DNA from: SZUA-318 sp964412015
GTDB lineage: Bacteria; Gemmatimonadota; Gemmatimonadetes; Longimicrobiales; Gaopeijiaceae
Direction: 5' to 3'
NCBI GenBank assembly: GCA_964412015.1
Contig: CAYPMO010000004.1
Location: forward strand, 62,001-126,000
Length of the DNA stretch: 64,000 bases
Part shown: piece after piece, positions 43,573-52,055 of the stretch
Layout of the letters: each line of letters opens with the position of its first letter
How positions within the stretch are numbered: the stretch's first letter is position 1
Position numbers and translations under genes: made by a program
The notes under the pieces: generated by a model
Seen by the model: only the letters and a program-made list of their open reading frames with translations
Database searches by the model: none
What the model was told of the DNA's origin: nothing

Positions 43573-43604
43573 CGGATCCCCCGTGCTCGCGGGGCCCTGG
43601 ACCG

Positions 43605-45836
43605 TCAGTCGGCGTCCCGCTTCAGCCAGAGCGCCGAGAGCCCCGGCAGGGGCAGCTCCAGGTACTGGTCACGCCCATGGAGCCGGCCGGGGATCGCTTG
43701 CAGGACCGGCGGAACCACGACGCCGCCGCCGCCGAACTCGGGGGCGTCCGTGTTCAGGATCACGCGCCAGCGCCCCGGAAAGGGAACCGCGAGGCGGAAC
43801 CCGTCGCGGCGTGTGGGAGTGAAGTTCACCACGACCGCGACCGTGTCCTTCCACTCCCTGGACCAGCGGAGGTACGAGATCACCGTGCGCTCCCGATCAT
43901 GGCAGTCCAGCCACTCGAAGCCGTCGGGATGGAAGTCGAGGTCGTGGAGCGATGCCTCGCCGAGATAGAGATCGTTCAGGGCTCTCACCAGCCGTGACAT
44001 GCCCTGATGGTAGGGATAGTCCAGCAGCGCCCAGTCCAGGGATCCATCCACGTCCCACTCGGTCCACTGCCCCATCTCCCCACCCATGAAGAGAAGCTTC
44101 TTCCCGGGGTGCGACCACATGTACGCATAGAGGGTCCGGAGGCTCGCGAACTTGGCCTCCGGGGGCCCCGGCATCTTCGCGAGCAGCGACCGCTTCCCGT
44201 GGACCACCTCGTCGTGGGAGAGCGGGAGCACGAAGCGCTCGCTGAACGCGTAGACGATCGAGAACGTGAGCCGCTCGTACTGTCCCGCGCGGAAGAGCGG
44301 ATCGGTCTCCATGAACTCCAGCGTGTCATTCATCCACCCCATGTTCCACTTCTGGTCGAAGCCCAGTCCGCCCCGATCGGTGCCGTGCGAGACGCGCGGC
44401 CACGAGGTGGACTCCTCGGCGAACACGAGCGCTCCGGGACACCTCGCGTGGATCACGTCGTTGACGTTCCTCAGGAAGGCGATGGCCTCGAGGTTCTCCC
44501 GTCCCCCGTACTGGTTGGGCAACCACTCCCCTTCCGCCCGCGAGTAGTCCAGGTAGAGCATGGACGCGACCGCATCCACGCGCAGGCCGTCCAGGTGGTA
44601 GTCCTCGAGCCAGTGCAGGGCGCTGGAGACCAGGAACGAGCGCACCGGCGGCTTGCCGTAGTCGAAGATCCTCGTGCCCCAGTCGGGGTGGCGCCCTCGG
44701 CGCGGATCGGGGTGCTCGTAGAGGGCGCAGCCGTCGAAGCGCACCAGACCGTGGGCGTCCTCGGGATAGTGACCGGGCACCCAGTCGAGGATGACCCCGA
44801 GGCCCATCTGATGGGCGCGGTCCACGAAGTAGCGGAAGTCGTCGGGGAGGCCCCAGCGCGACGTCGGCGCGAAGTATCCCAGGGCCTGGTATCCCCAGCT
44901 CTGGTCGTAGGGGTGCTCCAGCACGGGCAGGAGCTCCAGGTGAGTGAAGCCGAGGTCCTTCACGTATCGGAGGAGGTCGTCCGCCAGCGCGCGATACCCG
45001 GGCCAGCCGTGGTCTCCGACCGCTCGCTCCTCGGGGTGCCTGCGCTTCCACGAGCCCAGGTGCACTTCATAGATGGCCATGGGTGACGCGGCGTGATCCC
45101 ACGCCCGCCGGGATTCCATCCACGCCGCGTCGCCCCATCCGTATCCGCCGACGTCGCACACGACGGACGCGGTCGCCGGGCGGAGCTCCATCCCACGCCC
45201 GCACGGGTCGGCCTTGTCGACCTTACGGCCCGACGCGGTGACCACCTCGTACTTGTAGACCGTCCCCGGGCCGTGGCCGGGGATGAACAGCTCCCAGACG
45301 CCGGTGGAGCCGCGGGGGCGCATGGGATGGCAGCGTGCCTCCCACCGGTTGAACGTGCCCATGAGGTTCACGGCCGAAGCGTGGGGCGCCCACACCGCGA
45401 ACCCCGTGCCGGCCATTCCCTCGTGCGTCATCGGGCGCGCGCCGAGCACCTCGTGGACCCTCCACTCCTCGCCTTCCAGAAACCGGTGTACGCGTGACTC
45501 GTCCAGGAACGGGGGGAAGCGGTACGGGTCGTCCAGCTCCACTCGTTGCCCGGCGCCGTCCGTGGCCCTGACGCGATACGGGAAGTACGCCGGCTCTCCT
45601 GCGAAGACCGCGGTGAACAGCCCCTCGGCATCCCCATGCTCCATGCGGACCTCGAAGCCACCTGGCCGCCGCAGCACGACCTCGCTCGCCCAGGGGAGCC
45701 ATACGCGCACGACACGGCCGCGTGCGCCCCGGTCGTGCCAGGGATGGTTTCCCAGGATGTCGAACGGATGCCTGCAGCGTCCCTCGACGAGGGAGGCGAT
45801 CTGTTCGCGGGTCGGGTGAGCGTTCACGATACCCAA
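43605..45836 (-). CDS. glgB: 1,4-alpha-glucan branching enzyme
   Basis: A 743-residue GH13_9 enzyme that introduces alpha-1,6 branches into glycogen. Domain order is GlgB N1 (~8-110), CBM48 (~125-225), the catalytic barrel with GLRVDAVASMLYLDYSR (nucleophile Asp), VFAEESTSWP (acid/base Glu) and LPLSHDEVVHGK (transition-state His-Asp), then a C-terminal all-beta domain. Start is TTG 45836; a GTG at 45827 is an alternative with no better ribosome site. It is convergent with glgP (32-base gap) and divergent from glgA; an inverted repeat at 45845-45877 lies on the shared promoter region. Confidence 0.96.
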   Translation of the reverse strand: MGIVNAHPTREQIASLVEGRCRHPFDILGNHPWHDRGARGRVVRVWLPWASEVVLRRPGGFEVRMEHGDAEGLFTAVFAGEPAYFPYRVRATDGAGQRVELDDPYRFPPFLDESRVHRFLEGEEWRVHEVLGARPMTHEGMAGTGFAVWAPHASAVNLMGTFNRWEARCHPMRPRGSTGVWELFIPGHGPGTVYKYEVVTASGRKVDKADPCGRGMELRPATASVVCDVGGYGWGDAAWMESRRAWDHAASPMAIYEVHLGSWKRRHPEERAVGDHGWPGYRALADDLLRYVKDLGFTHLELLPVLEHPYDQSWGYQALGYFAPTSRWGLPDDFRYFVDRAHQMGLGVILDWVPGHYPEDAHGLVRFDGCALYEHPDPRRGRHPDWGTRIFDYGKPPVRSFLVSSALHWLEDYHLDGLRVDAVASMLYLDYSRAEGEWLPNQYGGRENLEAIAFLRNVNDVIHARCPGALVFAEESTSWPRVSHGTDRGGLGFDQKWNMGWMNDTLEFMETDPLFRAGQYERLTFSIVYAFSERFVLPLSHDEVVHGKRSLLAKMPGPPEAKFASLRTLYAYMWSHPGKKLLFMGGEMGQWTEWDVDGSLDWALLDYPYHQGMSRLVRALNDLYLGEASLHDLDFHPDGFEWLDCHDRERTVISYLRWSREWKDTVAVVVNFTPTRRDGFRLAVPFPGRWRVILNTDAPEFGGGGVVVPPVLQAIPGRLHGRDQYLELPLPGLSALWLKRDAD

Positions 45837-45844
45837 CGTTCCAT

Positions 45845-45877
45845 TCCCATGGTCGGTGGCGCAACGGGACCATGGGA
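45845..45877. promoter_or_regulatory. Perfect inverted repeat in the glgB-glgA divergent promoter
   Basis: TCCCATGGTC (45845-45854) and GACCATGGGA (45868-45877) are perfect complements separated by 13 bases, centre-to-centre 23 bases (about two helical turns). Each half contains the palindrome CCATGG. Position and geometry suit a dimeric repressor controlling both glgB and glgA. Confidence 0.6.
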
Positions 45878-45939
45878 TCCGGTTTGAGTCCAGCGTAGTT
45901 TTGGGGAGGTAAGCGCTTCCCGCTTCGGGTTTCCTGATC

Positions 45940-47442
45940 GTGGTCCGAAGTCCCCCACCCGGCCCCGGCTTCTCCCAGGCCGTCGTCCACCTCGCGGCCG
46001 AGTACTGGCCGTATGCGCGCTCGGGCGGGCTCGGAGAGGCCGTCCGTGGGATCGCCCGACATCAAGCCAAGTCGGGAGTGCGCACGTTCGTCTTCCTCCC
46101 GCTCTACAGGAAGATCAAGAAGGACTATCCCTGGCTCGAGCCGACCTTCGAATTCGACGTCCAGGTGGGCGGGCGGGTGGAGCACGCGCGATTCGTCCAT
46201 GCCCCCGCCGCGGACGGGCATCCCACGGTCTACTTCGTGGCCAACGACGGCTACTTCGACCGACCCGACCTGTACGGCGAGAACGGGGCAGCCTATCCGG
46301 ACAACCATCGCCGGTTCGCGTTCTACTGTCGGGCCACGCTCGAAGCCCTGCCCCGCATCCTGCGGGACCCGCCCGTGGTCCATGCCCACGATTGGCACAC
46401 GGCGGCGGCGCTCGTCTACCTGCGGACGTCACTCTCCGGCCGGCCGTTCTTCGACCGGACGGCCACCGTCATGACCGTCCACAACGCGGGATTCCAGGGC
46501 TATTACCGGCCGGACGTGCTCGAGGAGCTCGGCATCGACCGGCGCCACTACCACTGGGGATTCCTCGAATGGTACGGGCAGGCCAACCTGCTCAAGGGCG
46601 CGCTGGTGGCCGCCGACATGGTGACCACGGTCAGTCCCACGCACGCGCGGGAGCTGCGCACCGACGTCGGAGGCTTCGGGCTCCACGGCACGTTCGACGC
46701 CCTCCGGGACCGGTTCGTCGGAATCCTCAATGGGATCGAGCTGGATCTGTGGGACCCGTCCGACGATCCGGAGCTGTGCTGCGCGTTCTCGTCCGAGAAC
46801 CCCTGCGCGAAGCCTCGCTGCAAGGAGGCCCTTCAGTGGGAATGCGGCTTCGCGGGCGAGCCCCGGATCCCCCTCGTGGGGATCAGCGCTCGCCTCGTCC
46901 GCCAGAAGGGCCTCGACCTCGTCCTGGACTCCCGCGTCGTGGAAGAGCTCGGGGCCCAGTGGATCTTCCTCGGGCACGGAGAACCATACTACCACAAGCG
47001 TCTCGCGGCGCTGGCCCACCGGTTCCCCGAGCGCGTGGCCGTGCGCTTCGACTTCACCGAGGAGTTCGAGCACCGTCTGCTCGGCGGGGCCGACATGCTG
47101 CTCATGCCCTCCCTCTACGAGCCGTGCGGCATCACCCAGATGCGCGCGCAGCGCTACGGCGCCCTGCCGGTGGCGCGGCGGGTCGGCGGCCTGGCCGACA
47201 CGATCGAGGACGGTGTGACCGGGTTCCTCTTCGACGGATACGAGCCCTCGGCGTTGCGCGCTGCGCTCGATCGGGCCCTCACCGCGTACGGCGACCCGCC
47301 GGCGTGGCATCGGCTCGTCCGCGAGGCGATGAAGCGGGACTTCGGGTGGGCCCGCTCCGTGGGCCACTATCACGAGGTCTACCGAAGCGCGCTGCGATGG
47401 CGCGCCCACAGGTCCCCGAGGCCGACGCGTCCGACCGGGTGA
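45940..47442 (+). CDS. glgA: Glycogen synthase
   Basis: A 500-residue GT5 enzyme that adds glucose from ADP- (or UDP-) glucose to alpha-1,4-glucan. Recognisable blocks are HLAAEYWPYARSGGLGEAV, HAHDWHTAAALVYL, TVHNAGFQGYY, NGIELDLWDP, GISARLVRQKGLDL and PSLYEPCGITQMRA. The usual KxGGL sugar-nucleotide motif reads RSGGL, an Arg for Lys replacement. Start is GTG 45940, with ~14 residues before the fold; no clear ribosome site. Divergent from glgB. Confidence 0.94.
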   Translation: MVRSPPPGPGFSQAVVHLAAEYWPYARSGGLGEAVRGIARHQAKSGVRTFVFLPLYRKIKKDYPWLEPTFEFDVQVGGRVEHARFVHAPAADGHPTVYFVANDGYFDRPDLYGENGAAYPDNHRRFAFYCRATLEALPRILRDPPVVHAHDWHTAAALVYLRTSLSGRPFFDRTATVMTVHNAGFQGYYRPDVLEELGIDRRHYHWGFLEWYGQANLLKGALVAADMVTTVSPTHARELRTDVGGFGLHGTFDALRDRFVGILNGIELDLWDPSDDPELCCAFSSENPCAKPRCKEALQWECGFAGEPRIPLVGISARLVRQKGLDLVLDSRVVEELGAQWIFLGHGEPYYHKRLAALAHRFPERVAVRFDFTEEFEHRLLGGADMLLMPSLYEPCGITQMRAQRYGALPVARRVGGLADTIEDGVTGFLFDGYEPSALRAALDRALTAYGDPPAWHRLVREAMKRDFGWARSVGHYHEVYRSALRWRAHRSPRPTRPTG

Positions 47443-47443
47443 C

Positions 47444-48943
47444 CTACGCCGCCGGCGCCGCGGGCGGCCGCCGCACCGTATCGACCAGCGTTCGCCACAG
47501 CGCCCGGGACAGCTCGGGATCCAGCGCATGCAGCACCGCCGCGTAGAGCGGAACCGAGAGCACCGCCCAGCCCACCGTCCCCGGCCAGGATGGTGCCGTA
47601 TCGGCGCCCCCGGCGAGCACGCGCAGGACCAGCAATAGCCCGCCGAACAGCATCGCGGCGGCGAACGGCACGAGGAGGTTACCCAGGAACCGGCGCATCG
47701 GAAGCCCGATCAGGCGGTTGGCCATGCGGTGCGACGCGAGCCAGCCGAACAGCTCCAGCGTCGAGAGCGCCGTCACCGCTCCGAACAGGCCCCAGGGCGA
47801 TCCGATCAACGTGAAGGCCGCGACCAGAACGACCATGAGCAGCGACCACCGAAGCTGCGTGTCGGGTCGGCCCTGCGACAGGAACACCGCGCCCACGGTA
47901 TGTCGGGTGATCGAGAACAGGACCAGGGGCGTCAGAACCCGCACGAGCGGCACGATCTCGACCCACTCCTCCCCGTAGACGAGCAGGACCAGCTCCCGCG
48001 CGAACACCGCCATGAACACGGCAGCAGGCGCGAAGAGGAGGAACTCGAAGCGGTTCGCCTTCAGATAGTACTCGCGGGCGCGCGCCGGCTCGGACTGCAG
48101 CGAGGCGAGCCCGGGTAGCAGGACCTCGTCACTGATCCGCATCAGGTTCCGGAGCGTATCACGGTTGATGTTCCGCGCGGCGCCGTACAATCCCAGCGCA
48201 GCCTGTCCGAACAGCGAGGAGATCAGGAACCGCTCGAGCTGGAGCGACAGGTTGAAGCCGAACGAGGCTGCCGAAGCCGTGACACCGAATCGAACCGCAC
48301 TCGCCGCGTCCTCCCGCCGGAACGTGAAGGACGGCCGCCAGCGCCCGGCCACCCAGAGCGCGGTCGTGCTGAAGGCCATGTACGCCGCCGCCGCCGCGCC
48401 GAGGGCGCCGAGCCAGGAGCCGCCGAGCGCCACGCCGATGCCGGCGAGCACGGCGGCCGTGCCCCCACCCAGGTTCGCGAGCGTGATGAAGCGATACTCG
48501 AGGCGCCGGGCGAGGAGCGCGCTCTGGACGACCGTGAGCGAGAAGACGAAGCACACCGCGCCCATCCAGCGCAGGATGAGCACGAGGCGCTCGTCGTCGT
48601 CCCCCATGGCCGCGATCCACGGGGCGGCGAACGCGAGCGCCGCGCCGGTCACCAGGCCCATCAGCACGTTCACCCAGAACACCGAGGAGAGGTAGGACTG
48701 GCTGGCGTCCTCGCGCTGGAGGATCGCGGCCCTGGTGCCCAGCGTCACGAACGGGAGCGCGACCGCGTACACGCCGTAGGCGAGCTGCGCGAGGCCCAGC
48801 TCGACGGCACCGCCGAGCCACGCCACGGCCCACGGAAGCAGAAACAGCGTCGAGGCGCGAGCCACGTTGAAGATGAGGATCCAAAAGATCGACCGGAGCG
48901 TCCGTTCCCTGAGCTTCCCGCTCTCGGGCCGTCGAGCGATCAC
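47444..48943 (-). CDS. Wzx-type polysaccharide flippase (MATE/MVF fold)
   Basis: A 499-residue inner-membrane protein with about 12-14 hydrophobic helices, of the polysaccharide-biosynthesis/O-antigen-flippase type. The start RERTLRSIFWILIFNVARA, the GYGVYAVALPFVTLGTRAA-like second helix (AYGVYAVALPFVTLGTRAA) and AALGLYGAARNINRDTLRN are typical of lipopolysaccharide translocases. It would flip a lipid-linked glycan across the membrane. GTG 48943 overlaps the Stealth gene stop by four bases (GTGA), so it is the last cistron of the four-gene operon 51991-47444. No Wzy polymerase is adjacent. Confidence 0.88.
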   Translation of the reverse strand: MIARRPESGKLRERTLRSIFWILIFNVARASTLFLLPWAVAWLGGAVELGLAQLAYGVYAVALPFVTLGTRAAILQREDASQSYLSSVFWVNVLMGLVTGAALAFAAPWIAAMGDDDERLVLILRWMGAVCFVFSLTVVQSALLARRLEYRFITLANLGGGTAAVLAGIGVALGGSWLGALGAAAAAYMAFSTTALWVAGRWRPSFTFRREDAASAVRFGVTASAASFGFNLSLQLERFLISSLFGQAALGLYGAARNINRDTLRNLMRISDEVLLPGLASLQSEPARAREYYLKANRFEFLLFAPAAVFMAVFARELVLLVYGEEWVEIVPLVRVLTPLVLFSITRHTVGAVFLSQGRPDTQLRWSLLMVVLVAAFTLIGSPWGLFGAVTALSTLELFGWLASHRMANRLIGLPMRRFLGNLLVPFAAAMLFGGLLLVLRVLAGGADTAPSWPGTVGWAVLSVPLYAAVLHALDPELSRALWRTLVDTVRRPPAAPAA

Positions 48944-49959
48944 GCGAGGGGCTCCCCGAGGCCCTTCTCCCACATCGTCTCGAGGAACCGGTCCCGCTCG
49001 AAGTGCGGCACGTTGTTCAGGCACGCGAGCCGAGCGTCGGAGGCCAGGACCGCGCGCCACTTCCGCTCGCAGCGCCCCGGACGCCGGCAGTGCAGGAAGT
49101 CGTAGATCCCGATGTCGGGGTCGGGCGCGAGGGGGTTCCAGAGCCGGACCCGATCCTCCGGGTGCCACCGCTTCTCCATCGTGTAGGCCAGCGTGCTGTA
49201 CGACACCTGTGCGCGCGATCGGAATCGCAGCTCCCGATTACGGTGGAGCACGTCGGCGAACTCGTCCTCCAGCCGGTCGGCCGTGGTCCTTCGGTACACC
49301 TGGGTCGCGTGCCGTGGGACGAGGATCTCGCGGCGGGGCACGCCCGCCCGGCGGCGGAGGGCGCGGAACGCGTTCGAGACGCCCATCGTGTACGGGTTCG
49401 CGCCGGGGACGAACGCCGGCATGACGCCCGACGCGGTCCGGAGAAGATCGCGCACGCTCGCCCGGTAGGCCTTGAGCGAGAGCGTGACCGCCCCACCCTG
49501 TTCCACCTGCAGGAACGTCGGCGGCGGGACCGTCGCAAAGTGCATGTAGTCGTCGTTGTCGTAGAGCCACACGTCGGACAGGCCCGGAATGCGGTGCAGG
49601 CACGACTCGATGACCGTGCTGGCGAAGACGGGGCGATATCGCTCGGGCACGATCTCGGCGTGATCGACCACCCGCACGCGCCCGCTCGCGATCAGCTCCG
49701 GGTCCACCGGCGGCCGCTGCGCGTCGGTGACCACGTGGATGGTCCGGATCCAGGGGAGATGGCGGAGCACGCTGCGGACACTGAACGTGATCTCGCCCAC
49801 GTCCCGATACCACCGCTCCCGCTCCGGCGGCGCCCCCGTCACGTCCCCGCCGTTTTCGGGGTGTGCGGTCACCCGGAACGCCTGGCGTTTGGCCCGGTGC
49901 GCGGGGTCCGCCCCGTCCACCCAGGTGAACACCATGTCCACGGGGATCGGCGCGCTCAC
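48940..49959 (-). CDS. Stealth-family sugar-phosphate transferase
   Basis: A 339-residue protein of the Stealth family, the group including N-acetylglucosamine-1-phosphate transferase and capsule hexose-phosphate transferases. All conserved regions can be placed: CR1 IPVDMVFTWVDGADP, CR2 RDVGEITFSVRSVLRHLPWI then IHVVTDAQRP, CR3 around VPRHATQVYRR, and CR4 near the C-terminus (LNNVPHFERDRF). These enzymes link sugars by phosphodiester bonds. Its ATG overlaps the GT4 stop by four bases. It implies that the glycan assembled here contains phosphodiester links. Confidence 0.93.
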   Translation of the reverse strand: MSAPIPVDMVFTWVDGADPAHRAKRQAFRVTAHPENGGDVTGAPPERERWYRDVGEITFSVRSVLRHLPWIRTIHVVTDAQRPPVDPELIASGRVRVVDHAEIVPERYRPVFASTVIESCLHRIPGLSDVWLYDNDDYMHFATVPPPTFLQVEQGGAVTLSLKAYRASVRDLLRTASGVMPAFVPGANPYTMGVSNAFRALRRRAGVPRREILVPRHATQVYRRTTADRLEDEFADVLHRNRELRFRSRAQVSYSTLAYTMEKRWHPEDRVRLWNPLAPDPDIGIYDFLHCRRPGRCERKWRAVLASDARLACLNNVPHFERDRFLETMWEKGLGEPLA

Positions 49960-51326
49960 GACGTCACGTCGTCCAGGATGGCCGCGATCGCGCGTCCTTG
50001 CTCGCGCGCCGAGTACGCCTCGACGGCCCCGGGGTCGAGATCGAACGATTCGCCGCGACGGTACCTCCCGTAGAGCTCTCCCAGACGCGCGGCCGCGACT
50101 TCCCGATCCTCGTACGGGGCGCTCAGGCCCGAGCCCGTCTCCGCGAGGATGCGGTCCACCTCCGTGTTCGCGGACAGCGCCAGGATCGGACGGCGCGCCG
50201 CGAGATAGTCGTAGAACTTCCCGGGAATCTGGATCTCGCAGGCCGGCGGGACGATCAGGCAGAGCACGTGCGCGCCGCGCAGCGCGCCGAGGCCCTCGCG
50301 ATACGGTACGTACCCGACGTAGTCCACCCGGTCCTCCAGGCCCAACTCGGTGATCGGCGCCTTGTCCGCCGGACGAAGACCTCCCGCGAACGAAATCCGG
50401 GCCCCCGATGGGGTCAGTCCCTCGCGGTCCACGAACCGCCGGAAGGCGCGCAGCAGCACGTGGGGACGGACGAATCGTTGGAAGCGCCCGAAGTAGAGGA
50501 GCCTGAACTCACGTGGGAGGGTCGCCTCCGAAGGCAGGAACAGCCCCCGATCGAATGCGTTGCGCACGAAGGTGAACCGCGATTCCGGGATGCGGCCCCG
50601 GTACGCCGCCCGGTACGCCTCGCATGCGTTCTCGTTGTTGAGCACGATCCGGGAGGCCCTCCTGAACACGGTGTGCTCCAGCCATCGGACCGCCGCACGC
50701 GTCGGAGGGGGCCGGAGCGCCATCTTCTCCGCCGCGAGGGACCATGGATCGCGGAGGTCGAGGACGAGCGGCAAGCCCGTGATCCGCCGAACGAGCCATC
50801 CGGTCAGGAATCCCGACCATGGATCGGCGCTCACGTGGATCGCGCGCAGGCCATGGCGTCGCACGAGCGCGACGCCCTCCCGGACCGCGGCCGGCAGGTC
50901 GTAGACGTACTGGTCCAGCGGCGTGAGGAAGCCCACGTCCTGCCCGAAGATGCGGCGCTCCCGCAGGCGGGTGGCCTTGCCGCGTGGCACCTCCTCGAAT
51001 GGCATGGGCTGGAATCGGAGGGCCCGGTGCATGAACGAGCGGAGGGTCCCGGCGTAACCCCGCGAGACGATCGTGCCGGACGGAAGCGCCTCCATCAACT
51101 GCGGGTCCACGTGGCCGTCTCGAGGCGGTGCGGCGAGCACCACGGGCTCCCATCCGAACGCCGGCAGGTTCCGACACAGGTGGAGCGCCCGTTTGGCGCC
51201 GATGCGGGACATCGGCGGGAAATAGGGCGAGATCAGCAGGCAGCGGGCCGCGGCAGGTCGCCGGGAGGCAGGGTCACTCCGCGTAACGAGCCCGTTCTCC
51301 AGCGACCCGCCGAGCCCTTCCTTCAT
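49956..51326 (-). CDS. GT4-like glycosyltransferase
   Basis: A 456-residue GT-B glycosyltransferase. The N-terminal Rossmann half starts with CLLISPYFPPMSRIGAKRAL and has LPLVLDLRDPWSLAAEKM. The C-terminal half has RLLYFGRFQRFVRP, GLEDRVDYVGYVP and the donor-site region IPGKFYDYLAARRPIL. It would transfer a sugar from a nucleotide donor to the growing lipid-linked or polyol-linked glycan on the cytoplasmic face. Both ends overlap neighbouring genes by four bases (ATGA), placing it firmly in the operon. Donor and acceptor are unknown. Confidence 0.9.
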   Translation of the reverse strand: MKEGLGGSLENGLVTRSDPASRRPAAARCLLISPYFPPMSRIGAKRALHLCRNLPAFGWEPVVLAAPPRDGHVDPQLMEALPSGTIVSRGYAGTLRSFMHRALRFQPMPFEEVPRGKATRLRERRIFGQDVGFLTPLDQYVYDLPAAVREGVALVRRHGLRAIHVSADPWSGFLTGWLVRRITGLPLVLDLRDPWSLAAEKMALRPPPTRAAVRWLEHTVFRRASRIVLNNENACEAYRAAYRGRIPESRFTFVRNAFDRGLFLPSEATLPREFRLLYFGRFQRFVRPHVLLRAFRRFVDREGLTPSGARISFAGGLRPADKAPITELGLEDRVDYVGYVPYREGLGALRGAHVLCLIVPPACEIQIPGKFYDYLAARRPILALSANTEVDRILAETGSGLSAPYEDREVAAARLGELYGRYRRGESFDLDPGAVEAYSAREQGRAIAAILDDVTS

Positions 51327-51991
51327 GGCGTGCGTCGGTGGGGAGGCTCGAGCACCGCGAGCGAACGCGCCGTGCGGATGGCGTCCGCGAGGAAGGAGAG
51401 CAGCAGGAGGATCGTGACCACGAGCGTCACGACCTCGAAGGCACGCAAGTCCAGGGGCCCCAGGTGGAGCGTGGGATTCGGCGTCACAAGGCAGACCACG
51501 CAGCCCAGGATGAGGACGGCGCGAACCTCGGTGGGCCCGAACCTACCGTACGAGATCCTGAACACCCCCGTGACCTGGCTGGTCACGTACGTCAGGACGG
51601 ACAGCATGAGGTAGCTCACGAGGGCTCCCAGCGCGTACGGCATCCCCACGTACGCCGACAGACCCAGCCCCAGGCAGACCAGCGACGTGACGATCGCGTC
51701 CGTGACATGATCCACGAAGTAGCCGTACTTCGGACGCTCGATCTCGCGGTACCGTGCCAGGTTGCCGTCCAGGGAGTCTCCGAGCCAGTTGACCACCAAC
51801 CCCGCGGACGCGAGCCACAGGAAGCCTTCGTGCACCCTGGTGAGCCAGAATCCGGCCAAGGTCAGGACGCCACCGGCGACCCCGAGGGCCGTGAGGTGGT
51901 CGGGCGTGACCCACCTCGGCATCCGGCGGCACATCCACGCCAGAGCCGGCCGCTCGATGGGCCCGAGGAGGATGTCATTGACGCGGTCCAT
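51323..51991 (-). CDS. CDP-alcohol phosphatidyltransferase family membrane enzyme
   Basis: A 222-residue inner-membrane protein with about six helices and the family signature D-x2-DG-x2-AR-x9-G-x3-D-x3-D, read in GDSLDGNLARYREIERPKYG and YFVDHVTDA. Members transfer a phospho-alcohol from a CDP-activated donor (phosphatidylglycerophosphate, phosphatidylinositol, phosphocholine or polyol-phosphate synthases). It is the first cistron of a four-gene run, and its stop overlaps the GT4 start (ATGA). In a glycan operon, it most likely makes a lipid anchor or a polyol-phosphate unit rather than housekeeping phospholipid. Confidence 0.93.
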   Translation of the reverse strand: MDRVNDILLGPIERPALAWMCRRMPRWVTPDHLTALGVAGGVLTLAGFWLTRVHEGFLWLASAGLVVNWLGDSLDGNLARYREIERPKYGYFVDHVTDAIVTSLVCLGLGLSAYVGMPYALGALVSYLMLSVLTYVTSQVTGVFRISYGRFGPTEVRAVLILGCVVCLVTPNPTLHLGPLDLRAFEVVTLVVTILLLLSFLADAIRTARSLAVLEPPHRRTP

Positions 51992-52055
51992 GCGCGATCG
52001 GTCGGTCCCTCGGTCCCTCGATGGTCGGGGTCGAGCATCGAGGGAGCGCGACCTG

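Noticed and set aside
43579..43594. Short hairpin CCCCG/CGGGG between glgP and glgB
   Set aside because: Only five base pairs with no T-run; expected by chance in DNA this GC-rich.
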